From contig NZ_CP083455.1 of NCBI RefSeq assembly GCF_020229735.1, positions 1,267,001 through 1,331,000 of the forward strand: a DNA stretch of 64,000 nucleotides. Direction: 5' to 3'. Source of the stretch: Deinococcus taeanensis (GTDB taxonomy: Bacteria > Deinococcota > Deinococci > Deinococcales > Deinococcaceae). A program made the position numbers and the translations under genes. Within the stretch, counting starts at the first letter, position 1. Every line of letters begins with the position of its first letter. Under the pieces are notes generated by a model. That model saw only the letters and a program-made list of their open reading frames with translations. It did no database searches and was not told the origin of the DNA. Below, one piece after another: positions 38,499-49,888 of the stretch.

Positions 38499-38504
38499 TA
38501 GACT
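38499..38504 (+). promoter_or_regulatory. Leaderless -10 box of the CBS-ACT gene
   Basis: TAGACT lies 7 bases before the ATG at 38512; no Shine-Dalgarno sequence. Confidence 0.45.
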
Positions 38505-38511
38505 GAGTGCC

Positions 38512-39135
<624 letters not shown>

Positions 39136-39138
39136 CCT

Positions 39139-39179
39139 GGAAGGGAGGGCTCCCGCTGTTCGCCGGAGCCCTCCCTTCC
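39139..39179. terminator. Terminator between the CBS-ACT gene and lysX
   Basis: Perfect 15-bp stem GGAAGGGAGGGCTCC / complement with an 11-base loop, between convergent genes. Confidence 0.8.
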
Positions 39180-39188
39180 TTCCTGCGG

Positions 39189-40052
39189 TTACAGCAGGCT
39201 GAGGGCGTACTCGCCCATCAGGCGCGGGATGTTCACGCCGGTGGTGCTGACGGAGTTCTTGAACTCCATGGTGTGGTTGATCTCGATGACCAGCAGCCCC
39301 CCCCAGTCGTTCTGACGGCCGGGGTCCTCGACAAGGTCGATGGCGACAATCTGACCGTGGACCGCAGCGGCGGCGCGGGTGGCGAGGTCCGCGATCTCGG
39401 GCGTGACGGGGCAGTTGCTGGCCTTGGCGCCGCGGGCAGTGTTGGTGATCCAGTGCTCACTGGTGCGGTAGATCGCGCCGATGCACTGTCCGCCGATCAC
39501 GAAAGCGCGGATGTCCCGCTGGGGCTTGTTGATGAGTTCCTGAACGTAGAAGATGCCGTGCTGCGGACCGCCCAGGACCTCCTTGTGCTCGATGACGGCC
39601 TCTGCGGCGGCGCGGTCGTTCAGGCGGCTGACCATGCGTCCCCAGGAGCCCACGGTGGGTTTCAGGACCACGGGGTAGCCCATCGCCTCGATCAGGGTGA
39701 GGGCTGTCTCGCCGTCGAAGGCAACGCCGGTGCGGGGTGTCGGAAGACCCGCCGCGTGCAGGGCCGCGTTCGTGGCGAGCTTGTCGCCGCACAGTTCGAT
39801 GACCTGCGCGGGGTTGATGACCTTCACGCCGAAGCCTTCGAGGGCGCGGGTCACGGCGTGACCGCGGCTCTGGCTGACGCAGCGTTCAATGGCGACCTTC
39901 CAGGGCACCTGGGTCTGGCCGCGCTCGTCGAAGGTGAGGTTGAGCTGCGGGGTGTACACCTTGTCGTAGGCCACCCCGAGAGCGTCGAGCGCCTCGAAGA
40001 GCATTTTCTCGTCGGGGCGGATGCGGTCGTACAGAACGGCGAGGTCAGCCAT
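39189..40052 (-). CDS. lysX: LysW-aminoadipate ligase LysX (ATP-grasp)
   Basis: 287 residues, RimK-type ATP-grasp ligase. Joins the C-terminal Glu of LysW to alpha-aminoadipate, protecting the amino group in lysine synthesis. Nucleotide-binding segments [38 protein letters not shown] and the metal-binding [21 protein letters not shown], which is the LysX signature, are present. Last gene of the leftward lysine operon hacA-hacB-zinc ribbon-lysW-lysX; a strong terminator follows. Confidence 0.95.
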   Translation of the reverse strand: MADLAVLYDRIRPDEKMLFEALDALGVAYDKVYTPQLNLTFDERGQTQVPWKVAIERCVSQSRGHAVTRALEGFGVKVINPAQVIELCGDKLATNAALHAAGLPTPRTGVAFDGETALTLIEAMGYPVVLKPTVGSWGRMVSRLNDRAAAEAVIEHKEVLGGPQHGIFYVQELINKPQRDIRAFVIGGQCIGAIYRTSEHWITNTARGAKASNCPVTPEIADLATRAAAAVHGQIVAIDLVEDPGRQNDWGGLLVIEINHTMEFKNSVSTTGVNIPRLMGEYALSLL

Positions 40053-40127
40053 GCTGGTGTACCTGGGGGTGAAGCGGCGGACGGTCAGGCTTGGGGGACA
40101 CCCCAGCCTGACCGCCGCGTGGCCGCT

Positions 40128-40301
40128 TTACTCGCCCCAGTCCTCCGCTTCCTGCGGGGCTGCCTCGAGGCGGGGGGGGTCGATGGACACGACCTCGTAT
40201 TCCACGCCGGTTTCGTCGTCAATGACGAGTTCGCCGAGTTCGGGGTTGGTCAGCTCGATGGTCGCTCCGGTATCAGGGTTTTCAAATTGAACGGTAGGCA
40301 T
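40128..40301 (-). CDS. lysW: Amino-group carrier protein LysW, without zinc-binding cysteines
   Basis: 57 residues starting MPTVQFENPDTGATIELTNP and ending EAEDWGE. The EDWGE C-terminus, whose last Glu carries the substrate amino group, is the family hallmark. In Thermus LysW two CxxC pairs bind zinc (CPECGA and VCEDCGA); here the same positions read ENPDTGA and IDDETGV, so all four cysteines are lost while the surrounding ELGELV and DPPRLE are kept. It is very acidic. Good Shine-Dalgarno AAGGAG. It lies between a zinc-ribbon gene and lysX, its ligase. Confidence 0.92.
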   Translation of the reverse strand: MPTVQFENPDTGATIELTNPELGELVIDDETGVEYEVVSIDPPRLEAAPQEAEDWGE

Positions 40302-40357
40302 AGTCACTCCTTGCGTTTGTTAGGTTATCGGATTGATTGATTTACGAACGATATTGT

Positions 40358-40696
40358 CTAGGCAGATTCGTCGTCAGCGAGCTCAAGTTCAAACTTCACC
40401 TGGCAATGCGGACAGGTCATCAGGGTCACCTCCACCCCATCCGCGCTGCGGACCACCGGCGACGCCGCCAGCATCTCCGCCGTCACCTCAAACTCCTCGT
40501 CACAGTTCGGACAGGTCGTCATGGCGCCCAGCAGTTCCAGCTCGAACTCCTCGCCTCCCTCATTGCGCGTCACTTCCATCTCGCTGTGGCACGACGCGCA
40601 CACAATCACGTCGCCGACCAGCAACTCCGCGCGGTCCTCATCGGTCAGTTCAAGCACTTCCGCACATACCGGGCAGTCAATCTCCAGGGTCGCCAT
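40358..40696 (-). CDS. LysW-like triple zinc-ribbon protein
   Basis: 112 acidic residues. First module ATLEIDCPVCAEVLELTDEDRAELLVGDVIVCASCHSEMEV has the spacing of a canonical LysW zinc domain. It is followed by CPNC (MTTCPNCDEEFEV) and CPHC (MTCPHCQVKFELEL), giving four CxxC knuckles that could hold two zinc ions. It lacks the EDWGE tail, so it cannot itself carry the substrate. It lies 56 bases upstream of lysW and 9 bases after hacB in the lysine operon. Role unknown: scaffold, zinc sensor or helper of LysW enzymes. Confidence 0.8.
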   Translation of the reverse strand: MATLEIDCPVCAEVLELTDEDRAELLVGDVIVCASCHSEMEVTRNEGGEEFELELLGAMTTCPNCDEEFEVTAEMLAASPVVRSADGVEVTLMTCPHCQVKFELELADDESA

Positions 40697-40705
40697 GCGC
40701 TCAGT

Positions 40706-41200
40706 TTAGGCACTCTCTCCCGGGAACCGCCCGTACTTCTTGAAGAACGCCAGAATGCTTCCCTCTGCCAGCGCTTCCCGCAGGAACTCCGGTGGGGGCG
40801 GCAGTTGCACCGTACCGCCCCCGTACGTCAGCACGCCCGTGTTCACGTCCAGTGACACTTCATCCCCGTCCTGAAGGAGCCCGGTCAGGTCGTACTCAAA
40901 GGCAGGAATGCCCAGATTCAGGAGGTTCCGGTAGTGAATGCGCGCGAAGGAGGGCGCCACAATCGCGCCGATCCTCAGTTTCTTCAGGGCCTGCGGCGCG
41001 TACTCGCGGCTGCTGCCCAGCCCCCAGTTGCGCCCTCCGATCAGCACGTCCCCCGGCGCCACGGCCGCGGCAAACTCCGGGCGGATGTAATGAAACGCGA
41101 AGGTCTGAAAGACGTCCTCTCCCGCCATAAACGGCGCAAACTTGCCTGGCAGGATGTCGTCCGTGTTGACGCTGTCACCAAATTTCCAGATTCTGGGCAT
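40706..41200 (-). CDS. Homoaconitase small subunit (LeuD/HacB type)
   Basis: 164 residues, swivel domain of the aconitase superfamily. RIWKFGDSVNTDDILPGKF and GRNWGLGSSREYAPQALK are the family signatures. With the large subunit it dehydrates and rehydrates homocitrate to homoisocitrate in the alpha-aminoadipate lysine pathway. Operon context with lysW/lysX decides for homoaconitase over isopropylmalate isomerase. The start follows AAGGAGG with 7-base spacing. Confidence 0.9.
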   Translation of the reverse strand: MPRIWKFGDSVNTDDILPGKFAPFMAGEDVFQTFAFHYIRPEFAAAVAPGDVLIGGRNWGLGSSREYAPQALKKLRIGAIVAPSFARIHYRNLLNLGIPAFEYDLTGLLQDGDEVSLDVNTGVLTYGGGTVQLPPPPEFLREALAEGSILAFFKKYGRFPGESA

Positions 41201-41358
41201 CACGTGCCTCCTTGAAGAAAGTTGAACGATGTTCAGTGCTGGCCAGTCACCGGCCTGGTCGCTCCCGGCCCAGGGACAACAACCCACCCCGCCGGTTTCC
41301 GCTGACCAAAACTGCGCCACGGGGCTTCACCGGTACCCGCGACCGCAGCCCGTTCGGT

Positions 41359-42633
41359 TCAGAGGGCCGCCACGTCTGCGGGGAGGGACACGCGGCCCAT
41401 CACGGCAGTCGCCGCAGCCACAGCGGGGGACGCCAAGTAGATCCGGGCGTCCTTGTCGCCCATACGGCCGATGAAGTTCCGGTTGCTGGTGCTCACGCAC
41501 ACCTCCCCGGGGGCCAGCACGCCCTGATGGCGCCCCATGCACGGCCCGCACCCGGGCGTGCCCAGCACCGCCCCGGCACGCTGCAGGATGAGCAGCGTGC
41601 CGTCTGCCATGGCCTGTTCCATCACTTCGCTGCTGGCCGGAATCACCAGCAGGCGCGTACCGGGGGCCACGCGGTGCCCGCGCAGCACGTTCGCGGCCTC
41701 GTGCAGGTCCTCAATGCGGCCGTTCGTGCAGGTGCCGATGAACACCTGATCCACGGGCGTGTCACGCAGCTGTTCGCGCAGGTCCGCGACGTCATGAACG
41801 TTGTCTACCTCGCTGGGCGCACTCATGCGGGGGTTCAGGGCCGTCAGATCGATCTCGATGGCCTGGACGTAGGTGGCGCCCTCGTCCGGGTACACCCAGG
41901 CGGGCACGTCGTAACCGTAGGCGGTGAGAATCTCACCGCCCGGCACGACCAGTCCGGCCTTCGCGCCGGCTTCCACGCAGAGATTCGCCAGGGTCATGCG
42001 TTCCCCCCGCGTGAATCGGTCTCCGGCGTGCATCTCGATGCTCTGGTAGGTGGCGCCGTCCGCGCCGAGCCGCCGGATCATTTCCAGTGCGACGTCCTTG
42101 GCACTCACGCCGCTCCTCAGCTCGCCGGTGAAGGTGACCTTGACACTGTCGGGCACCTTCAGCCACGTCTTGCCACTTGCGGCGGCCAGCGCGATATCGG
42201 TGGCGCCCATGCCGCTGCCGAACGCGGCCACCGCGCCGTAGGTGGTGGAGTGACTGTCGCTGCCCAGCACGATCCAGCCGGGGCGGGCGAGGCCTTCTTC
42301 CATCAGCACCTGATGGCAGATGCCGCGGCCCACGTCGAACAGCCGCACGCCGGTCCGGGCCGCGTACTCGCGGGCTTCCTTCTGGGCCTGGGCGACACTG
42401 ACGGTGCTGGCGGGCGCCACGTGGTCAATGACAATACTGACGCGCTCGGGGTATTTGGGGGTGGCGTTCAGGTCCCGCTGCATGCGTTCGATGAAGCTCT
42501 GGGCGATGGAGTCGACCACCATGACCTGGTCGACCTCGACCACGGCGAGGTCGCCTGCGTATACCGTCTGGGTTCCGCGGTGGGTCAGTATTTTTTCCGC
42601 CATGGTCTGGGGGCGGGGAGAAGCTGCTGTCAT
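41359..42633 (-). CDS. Homoaconitase large subunit (HacA/LeuC type)
   Basis: 424 residues from the ATG at 42633 (alternatives 42642 and 42603). The [4Fe-4S] ligands are in GTCTNGR and GTPGCGPCMG; GSDSHSTTYGAVAAFGSGMGATD is the aconitase substrate segment. It is the shorter HacA/LeuC2-type. Gap to the small subunit is 158 bases, unusually long for this pair, and holds nothing recognisable. An inverted repeat lies directly upstream at 42651-42674. Confidence 0.9.
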   Translation of the reverse strand: MTAASPRPQTMAEKILTHRGTQTVYAGDLAVVEVDQVMVVDSIAQSFIERMQRDLNATPKYPERVSIVIDHVAPASTVSVAQAQKEAREYAARTGVRLFDVGRGICHQVLMEEGLARPGWIVLGSDSHSTTYGAVAAFGSGMGATDIALAAASGKTWLKVPDSVKVTFTGELRSGVSAKDVALEMIRRLGADGATYQSIEMHAGDRFTRGERMTLANLCVEAGAKAGLVVPGGEILTAYGYDVPAWVYPDEGATYVQAIEIDLTALNPRMSAPSEVDNVHDVADLREQLRDTPVDQVFIGTCTNGRIEDLHEAANVLRGHRVAPGTRLLVIPASSEVMEQAMADGTLLILQRAGAVLGTPGCGPCMGRHQGVLAPGEVCVSTSNRNFIGRMGDKDARIYLASPAVAAATAVMGRVSLPADVAAL

Positions 42634-42650
42634 ACCCTTCATGATGCCGC

Positions 42651-42674
42651 ATCTCACGCCCCGCGGTGTGAGAT
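42651..42674. promoter_or_regulatory. Inverted repeat before the lysine operon
   Basis: ATCTCACGCC (42651-42660) and GGTGTGAGAT (42665-42674) are inverted repeats with one mismatch in ten and a 4-base centre. They lie just upstream of hacA and could be an operator or a leader hairpin. Confidence 0.5.
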
Positions 42675-42876
42675 TGAATGGATTTCGTGCAGAATACTTA
42701 TCAAATGCAAGCATCTCGGATGCGTGGCGCCGGATCCCAGACGCCATCTGCGTTCCCTACTGGTCCCACCCACATCATTTCATCCCACTGTGCCCTTCCC
42801 CAGAGAAAAGGGTGAAGGTCCGCCCCATGACGTTCCCCTGACAGTCCCGCTGGACCGGGTGTCATGATGCACACCC

Positions 42877-43596
42877 ATGAGCGGACCGGCCTCCCGCCCG
42901 CACCACACGCCGCCTCCCCTGGGCCGCGCCCTGGCGGCCGAAGCGTTAGGCACCTTCGTCCTGACTGCGGCCCGCACAGGCGCCGCGCGCCTCGCCGAGA
43001 CCGGCCTGCTGCCGGAACCCGCCGCGCACGCCCTCCCACCCGGCCTGGTGATCCTCACCCTGATCTTCACGCTGGGCGACGTCTCCGGCGCGCACTTCAA
43101 CCCGGCCGTGACCCTCGCGTTCGCCCTGCGCCGCGCGTTCCTCTGGGCACGCGCCCTGCCCTACCTGGCCGCCCAGGTGGGCGGCGCCGTGCTCGCCGCA
43201 GCCCTGCTGACCACGTTCATGCCCCTGCCCACCCCCACGGAACGCCTTCCGGCCGGCGGCGCCGCCCTGCTGGAGATCGCGTGTACGTGCCTGCTGGTCA
43301 CCGTGGTGCTCTCCACTGCGCACCGCAACGACACGCTCAAGCCCGTGATGGGCATGATCGTGGGGTCCACCGTGGCCCTGGATCACTTCGTCTCCCACCC
43401 GGTGGCGGCCGTAAGCATGAATCCTGCCAGAAGCTTCGGGCCGGCCCTGCTCGCAGGGCACCTCAGCGGCAGCTGGCCGCACCTGCTCGCCCCGTTGGGC
43501 GGCGCACTTCTCGCCGTCGGGCTCGTCACCCTGCTGCGCGGCCGCGCGAATACACAGGAGTGCGAGGCGGCCCAGGGCAAGGCCAGCAGCGCCTGA
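42877..43596 (+). CDS. Aquaporin / MIP-family channel
   Basis: 239 residues with six hydrophobic segments and the two pore NPA boxes: GAHFNPAVTLAFAL and SMNPARSFGPALL. The Arg after the second NPA is the selectivity-filter Arg. GDVSGAH and FGPAL are family-typical and favour a water channel. Between hacA (divergent) and the radical SAM gene (convergent); no glycerol genes nearby. Confidence 0.9.
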   Translation: MSGPASRPHHTPPPLGRALAAEALGTFVLTAARTGAARLAETGLLPEPAAHALPPGLVILTLIFTLGDVSGAHFNPAVTLAFALRRAFLWARALPYLAAQVGGAVLAAALLTTFMPLPTPTERLPAGGAALLEIACTCLLVTVVLSTAHRNDTLKPVMGMIVGSTVALDHFVSHPVAAVSMNPARSFGPALLAGHLSGSWPHLLAPLGGALLAVGLVTLLRGRANTQECEAAQGKASSA

Positions 43597-43651
43597 GCAG
43601 CACGAAGACCGCGCCCGGCGCGACGGCGCGGGACGCGGCCTGCCCGTCACC

Positions 43652-45184
<1,533 letters not shown>

Positions 45185-45695
45185 GGGTCCTCCGGGGAAG
45201 CGGCCCGCGCCGGAGGGAGCCTGAGCGGTTCATCAGCCTGCGGCTGGGGCTCAGGGGGCGGCGCGCGTCACAATCTGCAATTCTACCGGATTTCGTTCCT
45301 TGAACTGAAGTACGCCTCACGGAAGAAGAGTACATTAGTGAAAGCTTTCACTATAAATCTTACGCGTGAAACTTTTACCTCTTAGATTATAGGCAGGGTG
45401 CTGGCTTCGAAGATCCGGAGACTCGTCCCAACCGGACATACCAGCACCCGGTCCCGGCGGGTACAACCAGCGCAGGGACACCAGGAACAGACCCCGCACG
45501 GGGGCGGTACGAGGAACCCCATGGCGCCCACGCCCAGCCGCAACCACCGTTGATCCACACCTTCGCAGTACCGAAGTTCACGGGAGCGGCGACCGGGTTC
45601 CGTCTGTTCCCGCTGCTCTGCTTCCAGGTCATGCCGCACAGCACGTTCAATGGACCATTCGGTCGCCGGCGGCTCCCGCTACAGCGGCACGGCGT
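45185..45695. other. Intergenic stretch without a confident gene
   Basis: About 510 bases between the radical SAM gene and the broken Panacea gene. The first 220 bases are AT-richer and hold repeat copy C. From 45380 to 45650 several minus-strand frames are open, one with a Cys-rich stretch (CGVCSWCPCAGC) starting from GTG 45639, but none resembles a known protein and the frames overlap, so no gene is called. It may be debris of the same decayed locus. Confidence 0.4.
45338..45370. repeat. Tripartite GTGAA/TTCAC/GTGAA element, copy C
   Basis: Same half-sites and spacings (4 and 14 bases) as the copies at 11353 and 18619. Here the first two half-sites form a perfect 14-bp palindrome, GTGAAAGCTTTCAC (45338-45351). 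It lies about 150 bases upstream of the radical SAM start. Confidence 0.6.
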
Positions 45696-46214
45696 TCAGG
45701 CGCCGCGCGCAAGTGTGGCGTGCTCCTCGCGCGTGAGCTCATCGGGAACCAGGTGGGTGGGGGCGCCGTACGTCTGCCACCAGCGGCTGCCGATGCGGTG
45801 CGTGAGACGTAAAGTGATCCAGCCCATCCATGCGGCCGTACAGGCGCCACACGCTGCCGATGACCTCAAGCGCTTCGGGGCCGTGCTGGAGGCCGGGGTC
45901 GTCAGCGGGTGCGGGCAGGGGCTCGCGGATGGGTTTTCGCGCTCCCGTTCTCCCCAGAGCTGCCACAGGCGGCGCACGACCGGACCGTTGCGCCAGGCAT
46001 GCACGGCGGTGAAGGTGAGGGGGCGGCCCAGCAACGCCCGGCTGTGGGCGATGTACACGAGGTTATGCAGCTGCATCTGCGTCAGGCTGCGGCGTTCCTT
46101 GCCGGCCAGGCGGATGAATTCGTTGGCGATCACTTCGGCCGGGTACCCGGCGCGCCGCTCGGTGAAGTCTGCGGTTGCTGCCGTCCCCTTCCTTGTGCTT
46201 ACTGCGGAACACAT
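45696..46214 (-). pseudogene. Panacea (DUF4065) domain protein, frameshifted
   Basis: The first part YPAEVIANEFIRLAGKERRSLTQMQLHNLVYIAHSRALLGRPLTFTAVHAWRNGPVVRRLWQLWG is a clear Panacea/DUF4065 (SocA/GepA-like) N-terminus. After that the frame shifts at about 45955: the continuation NPIREPLPAPADDPGLQHGPEALEVIGSVWRLYGRMDG is in the next frame, and near 45825 the original frame returns with ITLRLTHRIGSRWWQTYGAPTHLVPDELT. Two compensating indels give a scrambled middle of about 40 residues. Panacea proteins act as antitoxins or proteolytic adaptors; no toxin gene was recognised beside it. Confidence 0.7.
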
Positions 46215-46229
46215 GCCAGCCGGAGCCGG

Positions 46230-47009
46230 TCAGTCCAATCGGCCCAGAAAGGCGTGGGTGACGTACGTCAGCGTGACCTTTCCCCTCTCGGCGTGGTGGT
46301 CGAAGGCGAGGTCCAGTTCCGCCTGCAGGGCCGGGAAGGCCGGCGCGTCCGGCGCAGGCAGGTAACTTACGCTGCCTGCCAGGGCGTGAAGGCGCTCCCG
46401 CGAGAGCGCGTTGCGCTGCTCGAACAGCCGCGTCTGGAACCCTCCAGGCAGGAGGCCCGGCAGTTGATCTTCCGGGACGCGGGTCGCGAGGGGCGGGGCG
46501 TCCTGCTCCGTGAACGCCCGGACCACCTCCCCATACACCCGGTTGAAGGGCGTGTCCGCGCCGCGCCAGTCGTTCCACACCAGCAGCACCTGTCCGCCGG
46601 GCCGCAGGACGCGCCGGAACTCCAGGACCGTGCGGGGCGGATCGAACCAGTGTGCCGCCTGCGCCGCCGTGATCAGGTTCACGCTCGCGCCAGGCAACCC
46701 GGTGGCTTCCGAGGTGCCGGCCTGCACCGTGAGGCGCCCGGCGGCCTGCTCGTCTGGAAACGCGGCGGCGAGGTGCGTGCGCATCTCCGGGTTCGGTTCC
46801 ACAGCAGTGACCGTGGCCCCTTCATGGAGCAGCAGGCGGGTGAACAGGCCCGTGCCGGCACCGATGTCTGCGACACCGGCGCCCAGCAGACCGTCGTTCC
46901 TCAGCCAAGTGCCGAGTTCAGGCGGGTACCCGGGCCGCGCAGCGGCGTAGGCACCGGCGCGGCCCAGGAAGCGGTCCGGGTTCGACAGGGGCGTGCGGAG
47001 ATCGCTCAT
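46230..47009 (-). CDS. SAM-dependent methyltransferase (class I)
   Basis: 259 residues. Motif I is VADIGAGTGLFTRLLL, followed by VTAVEPNPEMRTHLAAAFP and AAQAAHWFDPPRTVLEFRRVLRPGGQVLLVWND, the usual class I layout of UbiE/Methyltransf_11 proteins. TATCCT lies 6 bases before the start at 47009 (leaderless). Small-molecule substrate expected but unknown. Confidence 0.87.
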   Translation of the reverse strand: MSDLRTPLSNPDRFLGRAGAYAAARPGYPPELGTWLRNDGLLGAGVADIGAGTGLFTRLLLHEGATVTAVEPNPEMRTHLAAAFPDEQAAGRLTVQAGTSEATGLPGASVNLITAAQAAHWFDPPRTVLEFRRVLRPGGQVLLVWNDWRGADTPFNRVYGEVVRAFTEQDAPPLATRVPEDQLPGLLPGGFQTRLFEQRNALSRERLHALAGSVSYLPAPDAPAFPALQAELDLAFDHHAERGKVTLTYVTHAFLGRLD

Positions 47010-47035
47010 ACCCTGAGGATAGGGGCACGGCCGGG

Positions 47036-47380
47036 TCAGACGTCCAGAGGTTCGGGGACCGGATCGGGCGCCGGGTGCGTAGCCGCGGGCGCCGGCGGGC
47101 GGACCGGCTCTTCGTGCAGGGGCGTGGGCACAGGGGCGCGGGTCACGGGGGTGTGCGGACGCACGGGGGCGGTGGGTCGCCACGCGCTGGCCACAAAGTA
47201 GACCGCACCGGACAGCAGGCCCGTGAGCATCAGGAACCACAGCAGTCGCCCCAGCACCCCGGCGGCCCCCACAATAAACACGCCCAGCCCGGTCAGCAGC
47301 TGCCCCAGCAGCCACACGGCGCCCAGGGCCGTGACGGCCAGCAGCACCACGCCCGCCAGGGCCAGCAGGAGTCGCGTCAT
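47036..47380 (-). CDS. Small membrane protein with a Pro-rich tail
   Basis: 114 residues. Two to three hydrophobic segments (LLLALAGVVLLAVTALGAVWLLG, GLGVFIVGAAGVLG and LLWFLMLTGLLSGAVYFVASAW) precede a proline- and threonine-rich cytoplasmic or periplasmic tail. No family recognised. It is followed after 26 bases by the methyltransferase gene on the same strand. Confidence 0.65.
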   Translation of the reverse strand: MTRLLLALAGVVLLAVTALGAVWLLGQLLTGLGVFIVGAAGVLGRLLWFLMLTGLLSGAVYFVASAWRPTAPVRPHTPVTRAPVPTPLHEEPVRPPAPAATHPAPDPVPEPLDV

Positions 47381-47447
47381 GGCAGGCAGTCTAGAGCATT
47401 CACCTGGCCCCGCCTGAACACAGCGTGGACGGGCGTGGGGCGTGCCG

Positions 47448-47453
47448 TACCCT
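47448..47453 (+). promoter_or_regulatory. Leaderless -10 box of the nad operon
   Basis: TACCCT lies 7 bases before the GTG start of nadB at 47461. No known NAD-regulator operator was recognised nearby. Confidence 0.4.
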
Positions 47454-47460
47454 GGCGGGC

Positions 47461-48999
47461 GTGAACAGAGTGGAGACCGAGCTTCTCGTGGTGGGCGGCG
47501 GCGTGGCCGGAGCGTACGCTGCCCTCACGGCCCGCAGTTACGGCGCGGACGTGATCCTGGCCTGCAAGACACCTCTGACGGGTGGCTCGACCCGCTGGGC
47601 GCAGGGCGGCATTGCCGCGCCCCTGGCGCCAGGGGATGAAGACGCGCACGCGCAGGACACCCTCAAGGCGGGCCGGGGCCTGTGCGAACCGGACGCTGTA
47701 CACGCCTTTGTGCGCGACGCGCGGTCCCACGTGGAGACCCTGCGTGACCTGGGGGTGGCATTCTCACCGCACGTGACGCTCGAAGGCGGCCACAGCCGCG
47801 CCCGCATCCGGCACACCGGGGACGCCACCGGCCACGCCATCAGCGCCGCGCTGAGTGGCGCCCTCCAGGCCGCCCGCAGCCCCGCGCTGACCCTGCTCGA
47901 GGGGGCGTTCGTGCGGAACCTGCGCGTGGCAGGGGGTGCGGTGGTGGGCGCCGACGTCCTCACCCGGAACGGACCGGTGCAGGTGCGGGCCGGCGCGGTG
48001 CTGCTGGCCACCGGAGGGTTCGGGCAGCTGTACCCGGTCACCACCGCGCCCCCTGAAGGTACCGGGGACGGCCTGGGCCTGGCCTGGCAGGCGGGCGCGG
48101 CGCTGCGGGACCTGGAGTTCGTGCAGTTTCACCCGACGGCGGTGGTGCACGACGGCACCGCCCACCTCGTCACCGAGGCCGCGCGGGGCGAGGGGGGGCA
48201 GCTGCTCAATGCCCGGGGCGAGCGGTTCATGCAGCGGTACGACCCGGCGCTGGAACTGGCGCCGCGGGACGTGGTGGCGCGCGCCATCGCTGCGGAAATC
48301 GCCGCCACGGGCCGCGTGGACCTGGACTTGCGGCACCTCGGCGCGACGTTCGTCCGCCAGCGCTTCCCGACCGTGACTGCGTCGCTGGCGCGGCTGGGCC
48401 TGGACCTGGGCCGCGATCTGATTCCGGTCCAGCCGGCCGTGCATTACACCATGGGGGGCGTGCAGACCGACGTGCAGGGCCGGACCACCGTTCCGGGCCT
48501 GTATGCGGCGGGTGAGGTCGCGTCGAGCGGACTGCACGGCGCGAACCGCCTGGCGAGCAACAGTCTGTCGGAGGGCCTGGTGTTCGGCGCCCGCGCCGCC
48601 CGCGCCGCCCTGTCTGTCCTGAAGGTCCCTCCGGCCTGCACGGACGGGCTGCCGGCCCCGGTGACAGATCCGGCGGCCCTCCCGGCACTGCGGGCGGTGG
48701 TGGCTCAGGCGGCGGGCCTGCAACGGAACGCGGCGGGCCTGCGGGCTGCCCTGGCCGCCTGGGCTTGGCCGGCCGCCACAACCGGGTGCCGGGCGGCGCT
48801 GGAGGCCGGGCACCTTGCGGTTATTGGAGAGCTGCTGCTGCGCTCGGCGCTGGCCCGCGAGGAGTCCCGGGGCGGGCATCACCGCACGGAACACGCGTGG
48901 GAGGGCGCAGTCGCGGCCCACTCGGTCCTGGTACCGGGGGTCGGGGGCCGCATTCAGAGCGTGCCGGTGAGTCCGGCTGTGCTAGGGTTCACCGCGTGA
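47461..48999 (+). CDS. nadB: L-aspartate oxidase
   Basis: 512 residues, GTG start. FAD-binding LLVVGGGVAGAYAAL at the N-terminus, GGSTRWAQGGIAAPL, EFVQFHPTAV, LLNARGERFM, HYTMGGVQTD and the FAD-contacting LYAAGEVASSGLHGANRLASNSLSEGLVFG are all present. It oxidises aspartate to iminoaspartate, the first step of NAD synthesis. The C-terminal helical domain is a little degenerate. First gene of nadB-nadC-nadA. Confidence 0.95.
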   Translation: MNRVETELLVVGGGVAGAYAALTARSYGADVILACKTPLTGGSTRWAQGGIAAPLAPGDEDAHAQDTLKAGRGLCEPDAVHAFVRDARSHVETLRDLGVAFSPHVTLEGGHSRARIRHTGDATGHAISAALSGALQAARSPALTLLEGAFVRNLRVAGGAVVGADVLTRNGPVQVRAGAVLLATGGFGQLYPVTTAPPEGTGDGLGLAWQAGAALRDLEFVQFHPTAVVHDGTAHLVTEAARGEGGQLLNARGERFMQRYDPALELAPRDVVARAIAAEIAATGRVDLDLRHLGATFVRQRFPTVTASLARLGLDLGRDLIPVQPAVHYTMGGVQTDVQGRTTVPGLYAAGEVASSGLHGANRLASNSLSEGLVFGARAARAALSVLKVPPACTDGLPAPVTDPAALPALRAVVAQAAGLQRNAAGLRAALAAWAWPAATTGCRAALEAGHLAVIGELLLRSALAREESRGGHHRTEHAWEGAVAAHSVLVPGVGGRIQSVPVSPAVLGFTA

Positions 49000-49039
49000 T
49001 TTCCCGCACAATCCCCTGCACCGTGCCCGGGCGGACGTC

Positions 49040-49884
<845 letters not shown>

Positions 49885-49888
<4 letters not shown>

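Noticed and set aside
45382..45650. Cys-rich minus-strand frame (CGVCSWCPCAGC) as a possible toxin or metal-binding protein
   Set aside because: Overlapping alternative frames of equal length, no ribosome site, no recognisable family.
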